In this document: piece by piece, positions 9,908 to 18,410 of the stretch | Position numbering within the stretch: position 1 is the stretch's first letter | Layout: every line of letters begins with the position of its first letter | DNA from: Bacillaceae bacterium JMAK1 | GTDB taxonomy: Bacteria; Bacillota; Bacilli; Bacillales; Marinococcaceae | DNA length: 64,000 bases | Assembly: GCA_012970285.1 (NCBI GenBank) | Contig: JIBW01000007.1 | Coordinates: 434,001 to 498,000, forward strand | Direction of reading: 5' to 3' | Translations under genes and position numbers: made by a program | The notes under the pieces: generated by a model | What the model saw: the letters and a program-made list of their open reading frames with translations, nothing else | Database searches by the model: none | Told to the model about the DNA's origin: nothing

Positions 9908-10828
9908 ATGAGCTGGGTAGTAAACGAACAGAGCAGTCAACAACAACTTGCAGAACGTTTCTTGAAACTCGTTAAAGAAGATTCGATTTTGCAAATTCCA
10001 GGCGCACATGATGGGATGAGTGCGCTAATGGCGAAGAAGTCAGGGTTTGAAGCACTTTATTTATCCGGTGCGGCCTATACGGCAAGTCAAGGATTGCCTG
10101 ACGTTGGTTTCATTTATTCAAATGAGATTGCAGACCGGGCGAGAGAACTTATTCGCGCAACAAATTTACCCGTGCTCGTTGACATTGATACGGGTTACGG
10201 TGGGGTCATTAACGTTGCAAGAGCAGCGAAGGAAATGGTTGAGGCCGGAGTTGCCGCGGTTCAAATTGAAGACCAGGCGTTACCGAAGAAGTGTGGTCAC
10301 TTAAACGGTAAGCAACTCGTTTCAACGGAAGACATGGCAGCAAAGATTAAAACGTTGAAAGAAATTGCTCCATCACTCGTTGTTGTGGCAAGGACAGATG
10401 CCAAAGCCGTTGAAGGGCAAGAGGCAGCGTTGAAACGCATTGAAGCCTATGTTGAAGCGGGCGCAGATGCGATCTTCCCGGAAGCACTTATTAATGAAGA
10501 AGACTTTCAATATTATGGAAGTAAAATCAACGTGCCATTGCTGGCGAATATGACGGAGTTCGGGAAAACGCCTTATTATAGTGCTGTGAAATTTGAAGAA
10601 CTCGGTTTCTCAATGGTGATTTATCCAGTCACATCAATGCGTGTGGCAGCAAAAGCCTATGAGCGTGTATTCCGTGAAATTCGTGAAAAGGGAACGCAAA
10701 AAGATCATCTAGATGAGATGCAAACGAGAGCTGATCTTTATGATACGATTCAATACTATGATTATGAGAATTTGGATGAGCAAATTGCTAAGACCGTTCT
10801 TCCAGTTGAAGGCAAAGAACAACGCTAA
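9908..10828 (+). CDS. prpB: 2-methylisocitrate lyase
   Basis: A 306-residue member of the isocitrate lyase/PEP mutase superfamily that splits 2-methylisocitrate into pyruvate and succinate, ending the methylcitrate cycle. The active-site loop KKCGHLNGK (near residue 125) with the catalytic Cys is intact, as are the metal-binding DIDTGYGG and QIEDQ segments. About 300 residues is the usual PrpB length, against more than 420 for isocitrate lyase (a separate gene at 36063-37328). It is the last gene of the operon. A 12-base stretch covering the last codons and stop is duplicated in tandem (10815-10838), which leaves the protein unchanged. Also called mmgF/yqiQ in Bacillus. Confidence 0.93.
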   Translation: MSWVVNEQSSQQQLAERFLKLVKEDSILQIPGAHDGMSALMAKKSGFEALYLSGAAYTASQGLPDVGFIYSNEIADRARELIRATNLPVLVDIDTGYGGVINVARAAKEMVEAGVAAVQIEDQALPKKCGHLNGKQLVSTEDMAAKIKTLKEIAPSLVVVARTDAKAVEGQEAALKRIEAYVEAGADAIFPEALINEEDFQYYGSKINVPLLANMTEFGKTPYYSAVKFEELGFSMVIYPVTSMRVAAKAYERVFREIREKGTQKDHLDEMQTRADLYDTIQYYDYENLDEQIAKTVLPVEGKEQR

Positions 10829-10848
10829 GAACAACGCTAAGATTAGGT

Positions 10849-10886
10849 TAACCACTCCACACTTTACGTGCGGAGTGGTTTTCTTA
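10849..10886 (+). terminator. Terminator of the methylcitrate operon
   Basis: AACCACTCC (10850-10858) pairs with GGAGTGGTT (10872-10880), followed by a T-rich tract. Confidence 0.8.
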
Positions 10887-10914
10887 TTTTTCCTCTGAAA
10901 GTCCGTACATAATC

Positions 10915-10923
10915 TGTTATAAT
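10915..10923 (+). promoter_or_regulatory. Extended -10 promoter element before trhO
   Basis: TGTTATAAT is a perfect extended -10 box 67 bases before the trhO start; a weak -35 (CTGAAA, 10895-10900) lies 17 bases from its TATAAT. The same AATCTGTTATAAT string occurs before the small zinc-protein gene at 35818. Confidence 0.5.
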
Positions 10924-10989
10924 TATAGTGTTTGGCTCCTATGGAGTACAATGACATCACTGCAAGATGTACATTCGGAGGGAAAAACG

Positions 10990-11925
10990 ATGAGTAAGGA
11001 TTATCGTGTATTACTATATTACAAGTATGTGGACATGCCCGATTACGAAGAGTATGCCGCAGAACACTTGCGTTTTTGTAAAGAAAATGAATTAAAAGGA
11101 CGTATTATTGTCGCACCAGAAGGCATTAATGGTACGGTCTCAGGTACAGTTGAACAAACAGAACGTTATATGAATTACGTGAAGCAAGACCCGAGGTTTG
11201 AAGACCTTTGGTTTAAAATAGACGAATCAGATGAGCACACATTTAAGAAAATGTTTGTTCGTCCGAAACAAGAACTTGTTACATGGCGCTTGGATGATGA
11301 GATTGATGACAATCCGAACGACCTCACTGGAACGTATTTAAGTCCGAAAGAATTCCACGATGCACTGCTCGATGAAGATACGATCGTCATTGACGGACGA
11401 AACGATTACGAGTACGAAATTGGTCATTTCCGTAACGCCATTAAACCTGGTGTACAGTCTTCAAGAGAATTCCCAGAGTGGATTGATGAAAACTTAGAAG
11501 AGTACAAAGATAAACGAGTCGTTACGTATTGTACAGGCGGCGTTCGCTGTGAGAAGTTGACAGGTATTCTAATGAATAAAGGTTTCAAAGACGTAGCACA
11601 ATTGCACGGCGGTGTTGTGAACTACAGTCAAGACGAAGAAGTACAAGGTCGCTTATGGGACGGCAAGCTGTATGTGTTTGATGAGCGGATTTCGATAAAG
11701 GCTAACCATACGGAGGAAGATGTTGTCATTGCAGCGTGCCATCACTGTGGTACGACTGAAGATCGTTACATTAACTGTAGCAATCCTGAATGCAACCGCC
11801 AGTATGTATGCTGTACAGAATGTGAAGAAAAGTACGAAGCAGCATGTACGACAGAATGTCGAGAGCACCCGCGTAATCGCTGGCCGAACATTAAAGAAAC
11901 GTATGCCGACAAGAAGGCTCAATAA
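10990..11925 (+). CDS. trhO: tRNA uridine(34) hydroxylase, rhodanese-like UPF0176 family
   Basis: A 311-residue member of the TrhO (YceA; Bacillus YbfQ) family, which hydroxylates wobble uridine in tRNA as an early step to 5-methoxyuridine-type modifications. It has the N-terminal acylphosphatase-like domain (VLLYYKYVDM near residue 6) and a rhodanese domain with the active loop YCTGGVRCEKLTG near residue 180. The C-terminal part is Cys-rich with four CxxC-like pairs (CHHCG, CSNPEC, CCTEC, CTTEC), probably a zinc site. The start at 10990 follows GGAGGG; the longer frame from 10951 lacks a ribosome site. Confidence 0.9.
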   Translation: MSKDYRVLLYYKYVDMPDYEEYAAEHLRFCKENELKGRIIVAPEGINGTVSGTVEQTERYMNYVKQDPRFEDLWFKIDESDEHTFKKMFVRPKQELVTWRLDDEIDDNPNDLTGTYLSPKEFHDALLDEDTIVIDGRNDYEYEIGHFRNAIKPGVQSSREFPEWIDENLEEYKDKRVVTYCTGGVRCEKLTGILMNKGFKDVAQLHGGVVNYSQDEEVQGRLWDGKLYVFDERISIKANHTEEDVVIAACHHCGTTEDRYINCSNPECNRQYVCCTECEEKYEAACTTECREHPRNRWPNIKETYADKKAQ

Positions 11926-11940
11926 GGGGAGACTAGCTGG

Positions 11941-12540
11941 ATGGACGTTTTTGAGGCAATTCAAACACGTAGAAGCATTGGCAAAGTAGATCCACATGAA
12001 ATGGTAGACAAAGAAACACTTGAAAAGGTGTTAGAAGCTGGAACATGGGCTCCATCGCATTATAAGACGGAGCCGTGGAAGTTTTTCGTTCACACAGGTG
12101 AAGGGCGACGAGCACTCGGCAGAGTTCTTCGTGAGATTCAGCGTGAGAAGATTGATGGAGAACCTGATGAAGAGCAACTTGAAAAGCTAGACAAGACGGT
12201 CGAGAAACCATTTCGAGCACCAATCGTCATTACGATTGCCGTTGAACCGAGCGAGAAAGAGAAAGTCATTGAGATTGAAGAATACGCCGCTGCTCATGCT
12301 GCTGCTCAGAACATGTTACTCGCGGCACATGCACTCGGTCTAGGAGCAATTTGGCGCTCGGGTAAGCCGATGTACCATGAAAAAGTACGGGAGTTCTATG
12401 ATTTAACAGAGCGTGGCAATGTTGTTGGATTCATTTATTTAGGGTTCCCTGCAACCGTGAAAGACAAGCTTGCAGAGCGCAATCCTCACGAAGCGAAAAC
12501 GGTCTACATTCATGAAGATATTGATCGCATCAACGTGTGA
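11941..12540 (+). CDS. Nitroreductase family protein, YdjA-like
   Basis: A 199-residue flavoprotein of the NADH/NADPH-dependent nitroreductase family, expected to bind FMN as a dimer. Signatures: the N-terminal TRRSIGKV phosphate-binding segment, APSHYKTEPWKFFVH, and the C-terminal GFIYLGFPATVK. Length and motifs match the YdjA subgroup. The natural substrate is unknown. It follows trhO by 15 bases and is probably co-transcribed with it; a strong terminator follows. Confidence 0.85.
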   Translation: MDVFEAIQTRRSIGKVDPHEMVDKETLEKVLEAGTWAPSHYKTEPWKFFVHTGEGRRALGRVLREIQREKIDGEPDEEQLEKLDKTVEKPFRAPIVITIAVEPSEKEKVIEIEEYAAAHAAAQNMLLAAHALGLGAIWRSGKPMYHEKVREFYDLTERGNVVGFIYLGFPATVKDKLAERNPHEAKTVYIHEDIDRINV

Positions 12541-12543
12541 GTT

Positions 12544-12576
12544 AAGAAACGGCCAATCGGGCCGTTTCTTTTTTTT
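12544..12576 (+). terminator. Terminator after the nitroreductase gene
   Basis: An 11-bp stem (12544-12554 with 12560-12570) with a 5-base loop is followed by a run of T. Confidence 0.88.
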
Positions 12577-12592
12577 ATATGAGTTCATTCCA

Positions 12593-12639
12593 TTGACAAT
12601 ATAGAACATCATCCGCTAGCATTAAAACTGATCAGTTTT
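12593..12639 (+). promoter_or_regulatory. Promoter with 16-bp palindromic operator of the TetR/efflux operon
   Basis: TTGACA (12593-12598) and TAGCAT (12617-12622), spaced 18 bases, are followed immediately by the perfect palindrome AAAACTGATCAGTTTT (12624-12639). A repressor bound there would cover the transcription start. The next gene encodes a TetR regulator, so it is the likely ligand of this site. Confidence 0.75.
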
Positions 12640-12678
12640 CATAAAACTAAAGAGTATCAAATAAATGTGAGGGTCGTC

Positions 12679-13596
12679 GTGAAAGATAAAATTATTGTAG
12701 AAGCGTTAAAACAGTTTTCTAGAGAAGGTTATTATGCTACGTCCGTCCAGACAATTGCAGAGAACTGCGGTATTTCAAAAGCATCTTTGTATAAGTATTT
12801 CTCGTCCAAAGACGATTTACTTATGCAAGTGTTTGATTATAACTTGAAGCAAATGTTCATACGAACGACAACGTATAAAGCTGATGAGTCCTTTTCTAAA
12901 AAGGAGCAGCTGATCGACAAGATCGTTCTTGAGCTTGACGTTGCGAAAGACCATCGACCGTTTGCCAATCTTGTTTTTCAAGCGATTCCTCAAAAGAAAA
13001 CGAGCGAAATCATGATCATGGTGAAACGCACGAAAGCATTATTAATGAATTGGCATTTTACGAGCTTGAAAGATGCATATGGAGAGCAAGTAAAAGACTA
13101 CATTTGGGACCTTGTCGTCATGTTCCAAGGAACGCTTCGAGAATATTCTCATTTGATGGTTGATGATCATAAGCCGCTTCGTTCGAGGGAAGTGGCACAA
13201 CAAGTCGTTGAAATGATTGATTGTGTCGTTCAAAGAGGTGGTCACCTTGTACCTCTCTTAACAAAGGAAGTTATGCATGATTACGAACAGTTTAGAGAAG
13301 AAGAAACTGTAGCAAGTATAGAAGAACAAGTAAGAGAATGTTGCATGCAAATCCGTCACCGAATCGAACAAAAATGGACGCGTAAACAGAAACTACAAGT
13401 ATTTGATGCCCTCGATCATTTTGAACAAGAAGTTATGGCAGAAGAACCAAAGCTTTACTTATTTGAAGCATTAGGTCGTTATCTAACGAGCGAAGTCCCG
13501 ATCTCAACCGAACTTGATCGCTTGCGTAAACTGATTGAGATAAATAGAAATTCGTCTAATGCTCACGTAGATGTTACTAAAGAAAAGAAGGAATAA
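12679..13596 (+). CDS. TetR/AcrR family regulator, YcnC-like
   Basis: A 305-residue regulator with an N-terminal TetR helix-turn-helix (residues 5-50, ending ISKASLYKYFSSKDDLL) and a long C-terminal helical domain. The length is well above the usual 190-200 and fits the Bacillus YcnC type, whose gene also neighbours a DHA2 efflux pump (ycnB). It probably represses its own operon through the palindrome at 12624-12639 and is released by a drug-like ligand; this is inferred. Start: GTG at 12679 lies 5 bases after GAGGG; the GTG at 12667 has no such site. The downstream pump starts 1 base after its stop. Confidence 0.85.
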   Translation: MKDKIIVEALKQFSREGYYATSVQTIAENCGISKASLYKYFSSKDDLLMQVFDYNLKQMFIRTTTYKADESFSKKEQLIDKIVLELDVAKDHRPFANLVFQAIPQKKTSEIMIMVKRTKALLMNWHFTSLKDAYGEQVKDYIWDLVVMFQGTLREYSHLMVDDHKPLRSREVAQQVVEMIDCVVQRGGHLVPLLTKEVMHDYEQFREEETVASIEEQVRECCMQIRHRIEQKWTRKQKLQVFDALDHFEQEVMAEEPKLYLFEALGRYLTSEVPISTELDRLRKLIEINRNSSNAHVDVTKEKKE

Positions 13597-13597
13597 G

Positions 13598-15001
13598 ATG
13601 AGTACAACCACAAATGTAAGATCAATGGTCGCAATTTTACTTGCGGCCGCTTTTATGGCTATATTAAATCAAACGTTACTTACGACTGCATTGCCACACA
13701 TTATGCGAGACTTTCAGATTAGCGCAGACCTCGGACAATGGGTGAATTCAGCATTCATGCTCGTCAACGGCGTTATGATTCCAATCACTGCCTTTTTAAT
13801 TGAGAAGTATACAACGCGCCGGCTATTCTTTATTGCAATGGGATTGTTTGCGATTGGAACACTCGTCTGTGCGCTAGCTCCATCGTTTCTAACACTCATT
13901 GCAGGTCGTGTTATCCAAGCAGCAGGGGCTGGAATTATGATGCCTTTAATGCAAACAGTGTTGCTACTTATTTTCCCAGTTGAACGACGTGGATCTGCGA
14001 TGGGAATGGTAGGTCTCGTCATTGCGTTCGCTCCAGCGATCGGACCGACATTGTCTGGTTGGCTCGTTGAGAGTCACCATTGGTCGATTTTATTTTGGAT
14101 TATCTTGCCATTGGCGTTAATTACGATTTTTGCCGCTTGGCTCAAACTCGAAAACGTTTCGACATTGAATAATCCAAAGCTCGATGTTACATCGATTATT
14201 TTATCGTCGTTCGGTTTTGGTGGGATTTTGTATGGTTTTAGTTCAGCTGGTGCATCAGGATGGTTAAATCCAGTCGTTTTAGTCTCGATTGTCGTCGGGA
14301 TTATAACACTTGTTCTATTTATTGTCCGCCAATTACGGTTAACACAACCGATCTTAGAGTTTCGAGTGTTTCAATATCCAATTTTTACGCTAACGACGAT
14401 TATCGGGATGATTGTGTTCATGTCGATGATTGGTTCTCAGACAATTCTTCCTGTGTATATGCAAGATATGAATGATTTCTCCGCATTTGAAACCGGACTA
14501 ATGTTATTGCCCGGTGCTGTATTAATGGGGATTATGTCACCAATTACAGGGCGTATTTTCGATAAGATTGGAGCGCGAACCCTTTCGATTTTAGGACTCT
14601 TTTTAGTAACTGCAACGACCTTTTTATTAACGCAGTTAACGACAGAAACAACCTTTCTTTATTTGACGATCGTGTCAACGATTCGCATGCTTGGGATCGC
14701 TCTATGTATGATGCCAGTCACAACGGCAGGAATTAACGTACTACCAAATCGCTTGATTCCTCACGGTACAGCGATGAACAATACGATGCGTCAAGTAGCA
14801 GGTGCTGTTGGAACGGCGTTACTCGTAACGATTATGACTCAAGCGGCAGTTTCACCTGCTGATACGGGTTCCATGGAAGGCGCAGTTCGAGGAGTAAACA
14901 TGGCATTTTTATTTGCAGGGATTTTATCTTCTCTAGGCTTCCTACTCTCGTTTATGATTAAAAGAAAGAAACAGACAGTCACGGATTCAATGAATGAATA
15001 A
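13598..15001 (+). CDS. DHA2 family MFS multidrug exporter, first copy
   Basis: A 467-residue, 14-helix drug:proton antiporter of the EmrB/QacA (DHA2) type. Signatures: NQTLLTTALPHIM in helix 1, the RVIQAAGAGIMMPL stretch, and the antiporter motif C-like AFAPAIGPTLSGWLVE in helix 5. It is 1 base after the regulator gene, in one operon with it and a second pump. Closest remembered Bacillus relatives are YcnB/LmrB, linked to lincomycin resistance; the substrate here is not known. The ATG at 13598 follows GAAGGA. Confidence 0.88.
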   Translation: MSTTTNVRSMVAILLAAAFMAILNQTLLTTALPHIMRDFQISADLGQWVNSAFMLVNGVMIPITAFLIEKYTTRRLFFIAMGLFAIGTLVCALAPSFLTLIAGRVIQAAGAGIMMPLMQTVLLLIFPVERRGSAMGMVGLVIAFAPAIGPTLSGWLVESHHWSILFWIILPLALITIFAAWLKLENVSTLNNPKLDVTSIILSSFGFGGILYGFSSAGASGWLNPVVLVSIVVGIITLVLFIVRQLRLTQPILEFRVFQYPIFTLTTIIGMIVFMSMIGSQTILPVYMQDMNDFSAFETGLMLLPGAVLMGIMSPITGRIFDKIGARTLSILGLFLVTATTFLLTQLTTETTFLYLTIVSTIRMLGIALCMMPVTTAGINVLPNRLIPHGTAMNNTMRQVAGAVGTALLVTIMTQAAVSPADTGSMEGAVRGVNMAFLFAGILSSLGFLLSFMIKRKKQTVTDSMNE

Positions 15002-15033
15002 TGAATAAGAAGTAAAAAGATTGGAGGTCGTAG

Positions 15034-16422
15034 ATGGTTGAGAACACAAGTTTAAAAAAAGCACCGATTGTAACGGTCTTACTCATCGGTTCTTTCGTTG
15101 CGATATTAAACCAAACGTTATTAACGACGGCACTGCCGCATCTAATGACCGACCTATCGATTAATGAGAATGAAGCACAGTGGGTAACGACGGTCTTTAT
15201 GCTCGTAAATGGGATTATGATTCCAATTACCGCTTTTCTAATTGAAAAGTTCTCAACGAGGAAGCTCTTTCTAACTGCAATGAGTTTGTTCGTGCTCGGA
15301 ACACTCGTCTGTGCTTTATCTCCGTCTTTTGAAATGCTCATGTTAGGGCGGGTTATTCAAGCTTCAGGTGCAGGTATTATGATGCCACTCATGCAGACAT
15401 CGTTTCTCTTGTTGTTCCCAATTGAAAAACGGGGAAGTGCGATGGGGCTAGCTGGTCTAGTGATTGCCTTTGCACCTGCCATTGGACCAACCCTTTCTGG
15501 TTGGCTCGTTGAACAATATCACTGGTCGATTCTCTTTTGGGTCGTCCTGCCGATTGGCGTACTCAATATGATACTCGCATACATATTCTTAAAGAATATC
15601 GCGACGCAACGAGAAGCAAAACTCGACATTCGTTCTATTGTCTACTCAACACTTGGATTTGGGGGATTGTTACTCGGGTTCAGTAGTGCAGGGGACGGGG
15701 TATGGCTACAGGCGACGGTTTTAGTACCGATGATCATAGGGATTATCACGCTCGTTGCCTTTATTAGACGACAACTACGTTTAAAACAACCGATCTTGGA
15801 GTTTCGAGTGTTTAAGTCGAGAATCTTCATGTTTTCTACGATGATTAGCGTGATTATCTTTTTATCGATGATTAGCACCGCGACGATTCTACCGATTTAT
15901 ATGCAAAATATGAACTCGTTTGATGCATTTGAATCGGGCTTGATACTGTTGCCAGGAGCCATTTTAATGGGGATGATCTCGCCTATTGCTGGAAGGATAT
16001 TTGACCGGGTTGGTGTTCGGTATTTAGCAATTCCGGGTTTGTTCTTGATTTTTATTTCATCATTAATGTTCATTGATCTTGATAGCCAAACGTCTGCGCT
16101 ATATTTAAGTATCGGTTACGCGATTCGCATGGTCGGTACGGGCATGGCAATGATGCCTGTGACGACGGCTGGAATCAATGATTTGCCACATGTACTTATC
16201 CCTCACGGCGCAGCAATGACGAACACGATGCGTCAAGTTGGGGCATCGATTGGTACGGCGATCTTCGTAACGATCATGACTACAGCAGCGGTGGATTCCG
16301 TTGCGGATGAGACGACTGCACTCATCATTGGTGTAAACACAAGCTTTATCGTGGCATCAGTGCTTGCGTTGATCGGTTTTATTTTCACTCTGTTTTTACG
16401 TAGCAAACCACGGTCCGAGTAA
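15034..16422 (+). CDS. DHA2 family MFS multidrug exporter, second copy
   Basis: A 462-residue paralogue of the preceding pump; most motif segments (NQTLLTTALPH, SGAGIMMPLMQT with its flanks, APAIGPTLSGWLVE, MMPVTTAGIN) are nearly identical, so the pair arose by tandem duplication. The start follows TTGGAGG, 32 bases after the first copy, with no terminator between, so both belong to the TetR-controlled operon. The copies differ most in the loops and C-terminus, which may mean different substrates or a heteromeric pump. Confidence 0.88.
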   Translation: MVENTSLKKAPIVTVLLIGSFVAILNQTLLTTALPHLMTDLSINENEAQWVTTVFMLVNGIMIPITAFLIEKFSTRKLFLTAMSLFVLGTLVCALSPSFEMLMLGRVIQASGAGIMMPLMQTSFLLLFPIEKRGSAMGLAGLVIAFAPAIGPTLSGWLVEQYHWSILFWVVLPIGVLNMILAYIFLKNIATQREAKLDIRSIVYSTLGFGGLLLGFSSAGDGVWLQATVLVPMIIGIITLVAFIRRQLRLKQPILEFRVFKSRIFMFSTMISVIIFLSMISTATILPIYMQNMNSFDAFESGLILLPGAILMGMISPIAGRIFDRVGVRYLAIPGLFLIFISSLMFIDLDSQTSALYLSIGYAIRMVGTGMAMMPVTTAGINDLPHVLIPHGAAMTNTMRQVGASIGTAIFVTIMTTAAVDSVADETTALIIGVNTSFIVASVLALIGFIFTLFLRSKPRSE

Positions 16423-16439
16423 ATCGAACCGTGGTTTTT
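16405..16439 (+). terminator. Terminator of the efflux operon
   Basis: AAACCACGGT (16405-16414) pairs with 16428-16437, followed by TTTTT. The stem begins inside the last codons of the second pump gene and also separates it from the convergent flavin reductase gene. Confidence 0.8.
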
Positions 16440-16442
16440 GTA

Positions 16443-16910
16443 TTAATTGAGTTTACGATAATTGCCTTCAAAGTATACGAGCGGATCGATTTGTTCTGGA
16501 TCTTTAATGTTGAGGTTCGTTACCTCACCGATGAAGATCGTATGATCGCCTGCTTCTACCTTGTTGTACGTTGAACAAATGAGCTGTACCATCGCGTCTG
16601 GTATGACGGGTAGTCCGTCAAGGTCTGCAAAGGCAAAGCTGTCTTTACCTGGCAACTGCTTCGAGAAAATTTTAGAAATATCTTCTTGCGATTGATCTAG
16701 AATGTTCACTGCAAATTTGTTTGCATCTTTTAGCTTTTGGAACATCGTTGTCCGGTGATCAATCGATACTGCAATTAACTTCGGTTCTAATGAAATGGAC
16801 ATGAATGCATTTGCAGTCATTCCATGAGTTTCAACCCCATTTTCTGTCGTTACAACAGTAATCCCGGTCGTGAACTTTGCCATTGCACGACGGAAAAGAT
16901 AATCATCCAT
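16443..16910 (-). CDS. Flavin reductase family protein
   Basis: A 155-residue FMN-binding split-barrel protein of the flavin reductase-like (HpaC/NtaB) group, which reduces FMN or FAD with NAD(P)H, often for a partner monooxygenase. Family segments: KFTTGITVVTTE near the N-terminus, GMTANAFMSISLEPKLIAVSID and, at the end, LVYFEGNYRKL. No monooxygenase gene is nearby, so the partner is unknown. The ATG at 16910 has AAAGGAG 8 bases upstream; the GTG at 16919 overlaps the ribosome site and is unlikely. Confidence 0.85.
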   Translation of the reverse strand: MDDYLFRRAMAKFTTGITVVTTENGVETHGMTANAFMSISLEPKLIAVSIDHRTTMFQKLKDANKFAVNILDQSQEDISKIFSKQLPGKDSFAFADLDGLPVIPDAMVQLICSTYNKVEAGDHTIFIGEVTNLNIKDPEQIDPLVYFEGNYRKLN

Positions 16911-17169
16911 ATGTGCCACTCCTTTTTCTCTGACGGGTAATCTATATCATTAACTTATGATAAAAAGTAAAAAAAGTACGATGCAAAGAGAAGCATCTTA
17001 TTAATTTTAGCAATAGTTTTTGATTCTCGCTAACAATTCGCTCACATTCAAACTGAAGTTAGAAAAGAATGATTATTTAAGAAAGCGGTTTAAATCGAGT
17101 CTTTCGCTATATTCTAAGAGAAATCTAATGTATGATAAAACGAGGACATGTAAAGAAAGGATGAAGGTC

Positions 17170-18351
17170 ATGCCTAGCACAAAGTTAACATCATTTTTAA
17201 ATAGTGGACTTAACGAACTTAAAGATAAAGGTCTGTACAATGTTATACACCCACTTGAGGGTGCGAATGGACCGAAGATTCAACTTGAAGGTAAAGAACT
17301 CATTAACTTGTCATCAAACAACTATTTAGGTCTTGCTACAGACGAACGACTTAAAGAGGTTGCCAAAGATGCTGTCACTAAGTATGGTGTCGGTTCTGGA
17401 GCGGTTCGTACGATTAACGGTACATTACAGCTTCACGTTGAGCTAGAAGAGAAGCTTGCGAAGTTTAAGCATACGGAAGCGGCAATTGCATATCAGTCTG
17501 GTTTTAACTGTAACATGGCTGCAATTTCAGCAGTTATGAACAAATACGATGCGATCCTTTCAGATGAGTTGAATCATGCGTCAATTATCGATGGATGTCG
17601 TTTATCAAAGGCGAAGATTATTCGTTACAACCATAGTGACATGGAAGACCTTCGTCAAAAAGCAAGTGAAGCGGTAAAAGAATACGAGAAAGTCATGGTA
17701 ATTACAGACGGTGTATTCTCCATGGATGGCGACATTGCGAAGCTTCCTGAAATTGTAGACATCGCCGAAGAATTTGATCTAATTACGTATGTAGACGATG
17801 CACACGGTTCAGGTGTTTTAGGTGAAGGCAAAGGAACTGTAAAGCATTTCGGACTTTCAGATCGCGTGGATATGCAAATGGGGACGTTGTCGAAAGCGAT
17901 TGGTGTCGTTGGTGGCTATGTTGCAGGAAGTCAAGCGCTCATTGATTGGCTTAAAGTTCAGTCACGCCCGTTCTTGTTCTCAACTTCTCTAACGCCTGCA
18001 GATATTCGGGCAAGTATTGAAGCAATTGATATTTTGTCAGAGTCTAAAGAGCTTCAAGAACGACTTTGGGAAAATACAAAGTATCTTCAAGAAGGGCTAA
18101 AGAAATTAGGATTTAGTGTTGGAGTTACTGAGACACCGATTACGCCTGTTATTATCGGGGACGAGAAGAAGACCCAACAATTCAGTAAGCGTCTTATGGA
18201 AGAAGGCGTTTATGCGAAATCAATCGTATTCCCGACGGTTCCTCGTGGGACAGGACGTGTAAGAAATATGCCAACAGCTGCTCACACGAAAGAAATGCTC
18301 GATGAGGCGCTTTCTGTATATGAGAAACTTGGGAAAGAACTAGACGTATAA
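17170..18351 (+). CDS. kbl: Glycine C-acetyltransferase (2-amino-3-ketobutyrate CoA ligase)
   Basis: A 393-residue PLP enzyme of the alpha-oxoamine synthase family that converts 2-amino-3-oxobutyrate and CoA to glycine and acetyl-CoA. Seen: [11 protein letters not shown] near residue 44, [11 protein letters not shown], the DDAHGSG segment, and the PLP lysine in [13 protein letters not shown]. It is followed by the dehydrogenase that makes its substrate, so the pair is the threonine-to-glycine pathway; other members of the family (biotin synthesis) are less likely because of this context. The chosen ATG is 9 bases from AAAGAAAGG; an upstream in-frame ATG (17161) touches that site. The 259 bases upstream of the gene show nothing else I recognise. 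Confidence 0.92.
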   Translation: MPSTKLTSFLNSGLNELKDKGLYNVIHPLEGANGPKIQLEGKELINLSSNNYLGLATDERLKEVAKDAVTKYGVGSGAVRTINGTLQLHVELEEKLAKFKHTEAAIAYQSGFNCNMAAISAVMNKYDAILSDELNHASIIDGCRLSKAKIIRYNHSDMEDLRQKASEAVKEYEKVMVITDGVFSMDGDIAKLPEIVDIAEEFDLITYVDDAHGSGVLGEGKGTVKHFGLSDRVDMQMGTLSKAIGVVGGYVAGSQALIDWLKVQSRPFLFSTSLTPADIRASIEAIDILSESKELQERLWENTKYLQEGLKKLGFSVGVTETPITPVIIGDEKKTQQFSKRLMEEGVYAKSIVFPTVPRGTGRVRNMPTAAHTKEMLDEALSVYEKLGKELDV

Positions 18352-18370
18352 TAGGGAACAACGTTTAAAT

Positions 18371-18410
18371 AAAGGGGGAAGACAGCGCTATAGTTGTGCG
18401 CTGTCCAATG
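18371..18410 (+). promoter_or_regulatory. Ribosome binding site separated from the start codon by a hairpin
   Basis: AAAGGGGG (18371-18378) is the only good Shine-Dalgarno before tdh but lies 29 bases from the first in-frame ATG (18408). Between them is a perfect 8-bp stem, GACAGCGC (18381-18388) with GCGCTGTC (18398-18405), and a 9-base loop. Folding the stem leaves about 4 unpaired bases between the site and ATG, near the normal distance. Confidence 0.6.

Noticed and set aside
17020-17169. N-terminal extension of kbl
   Set aside because: The upstream in-frame stretch has no ribosome site, is not like the family, and the ATG at 17170 matches the family start.
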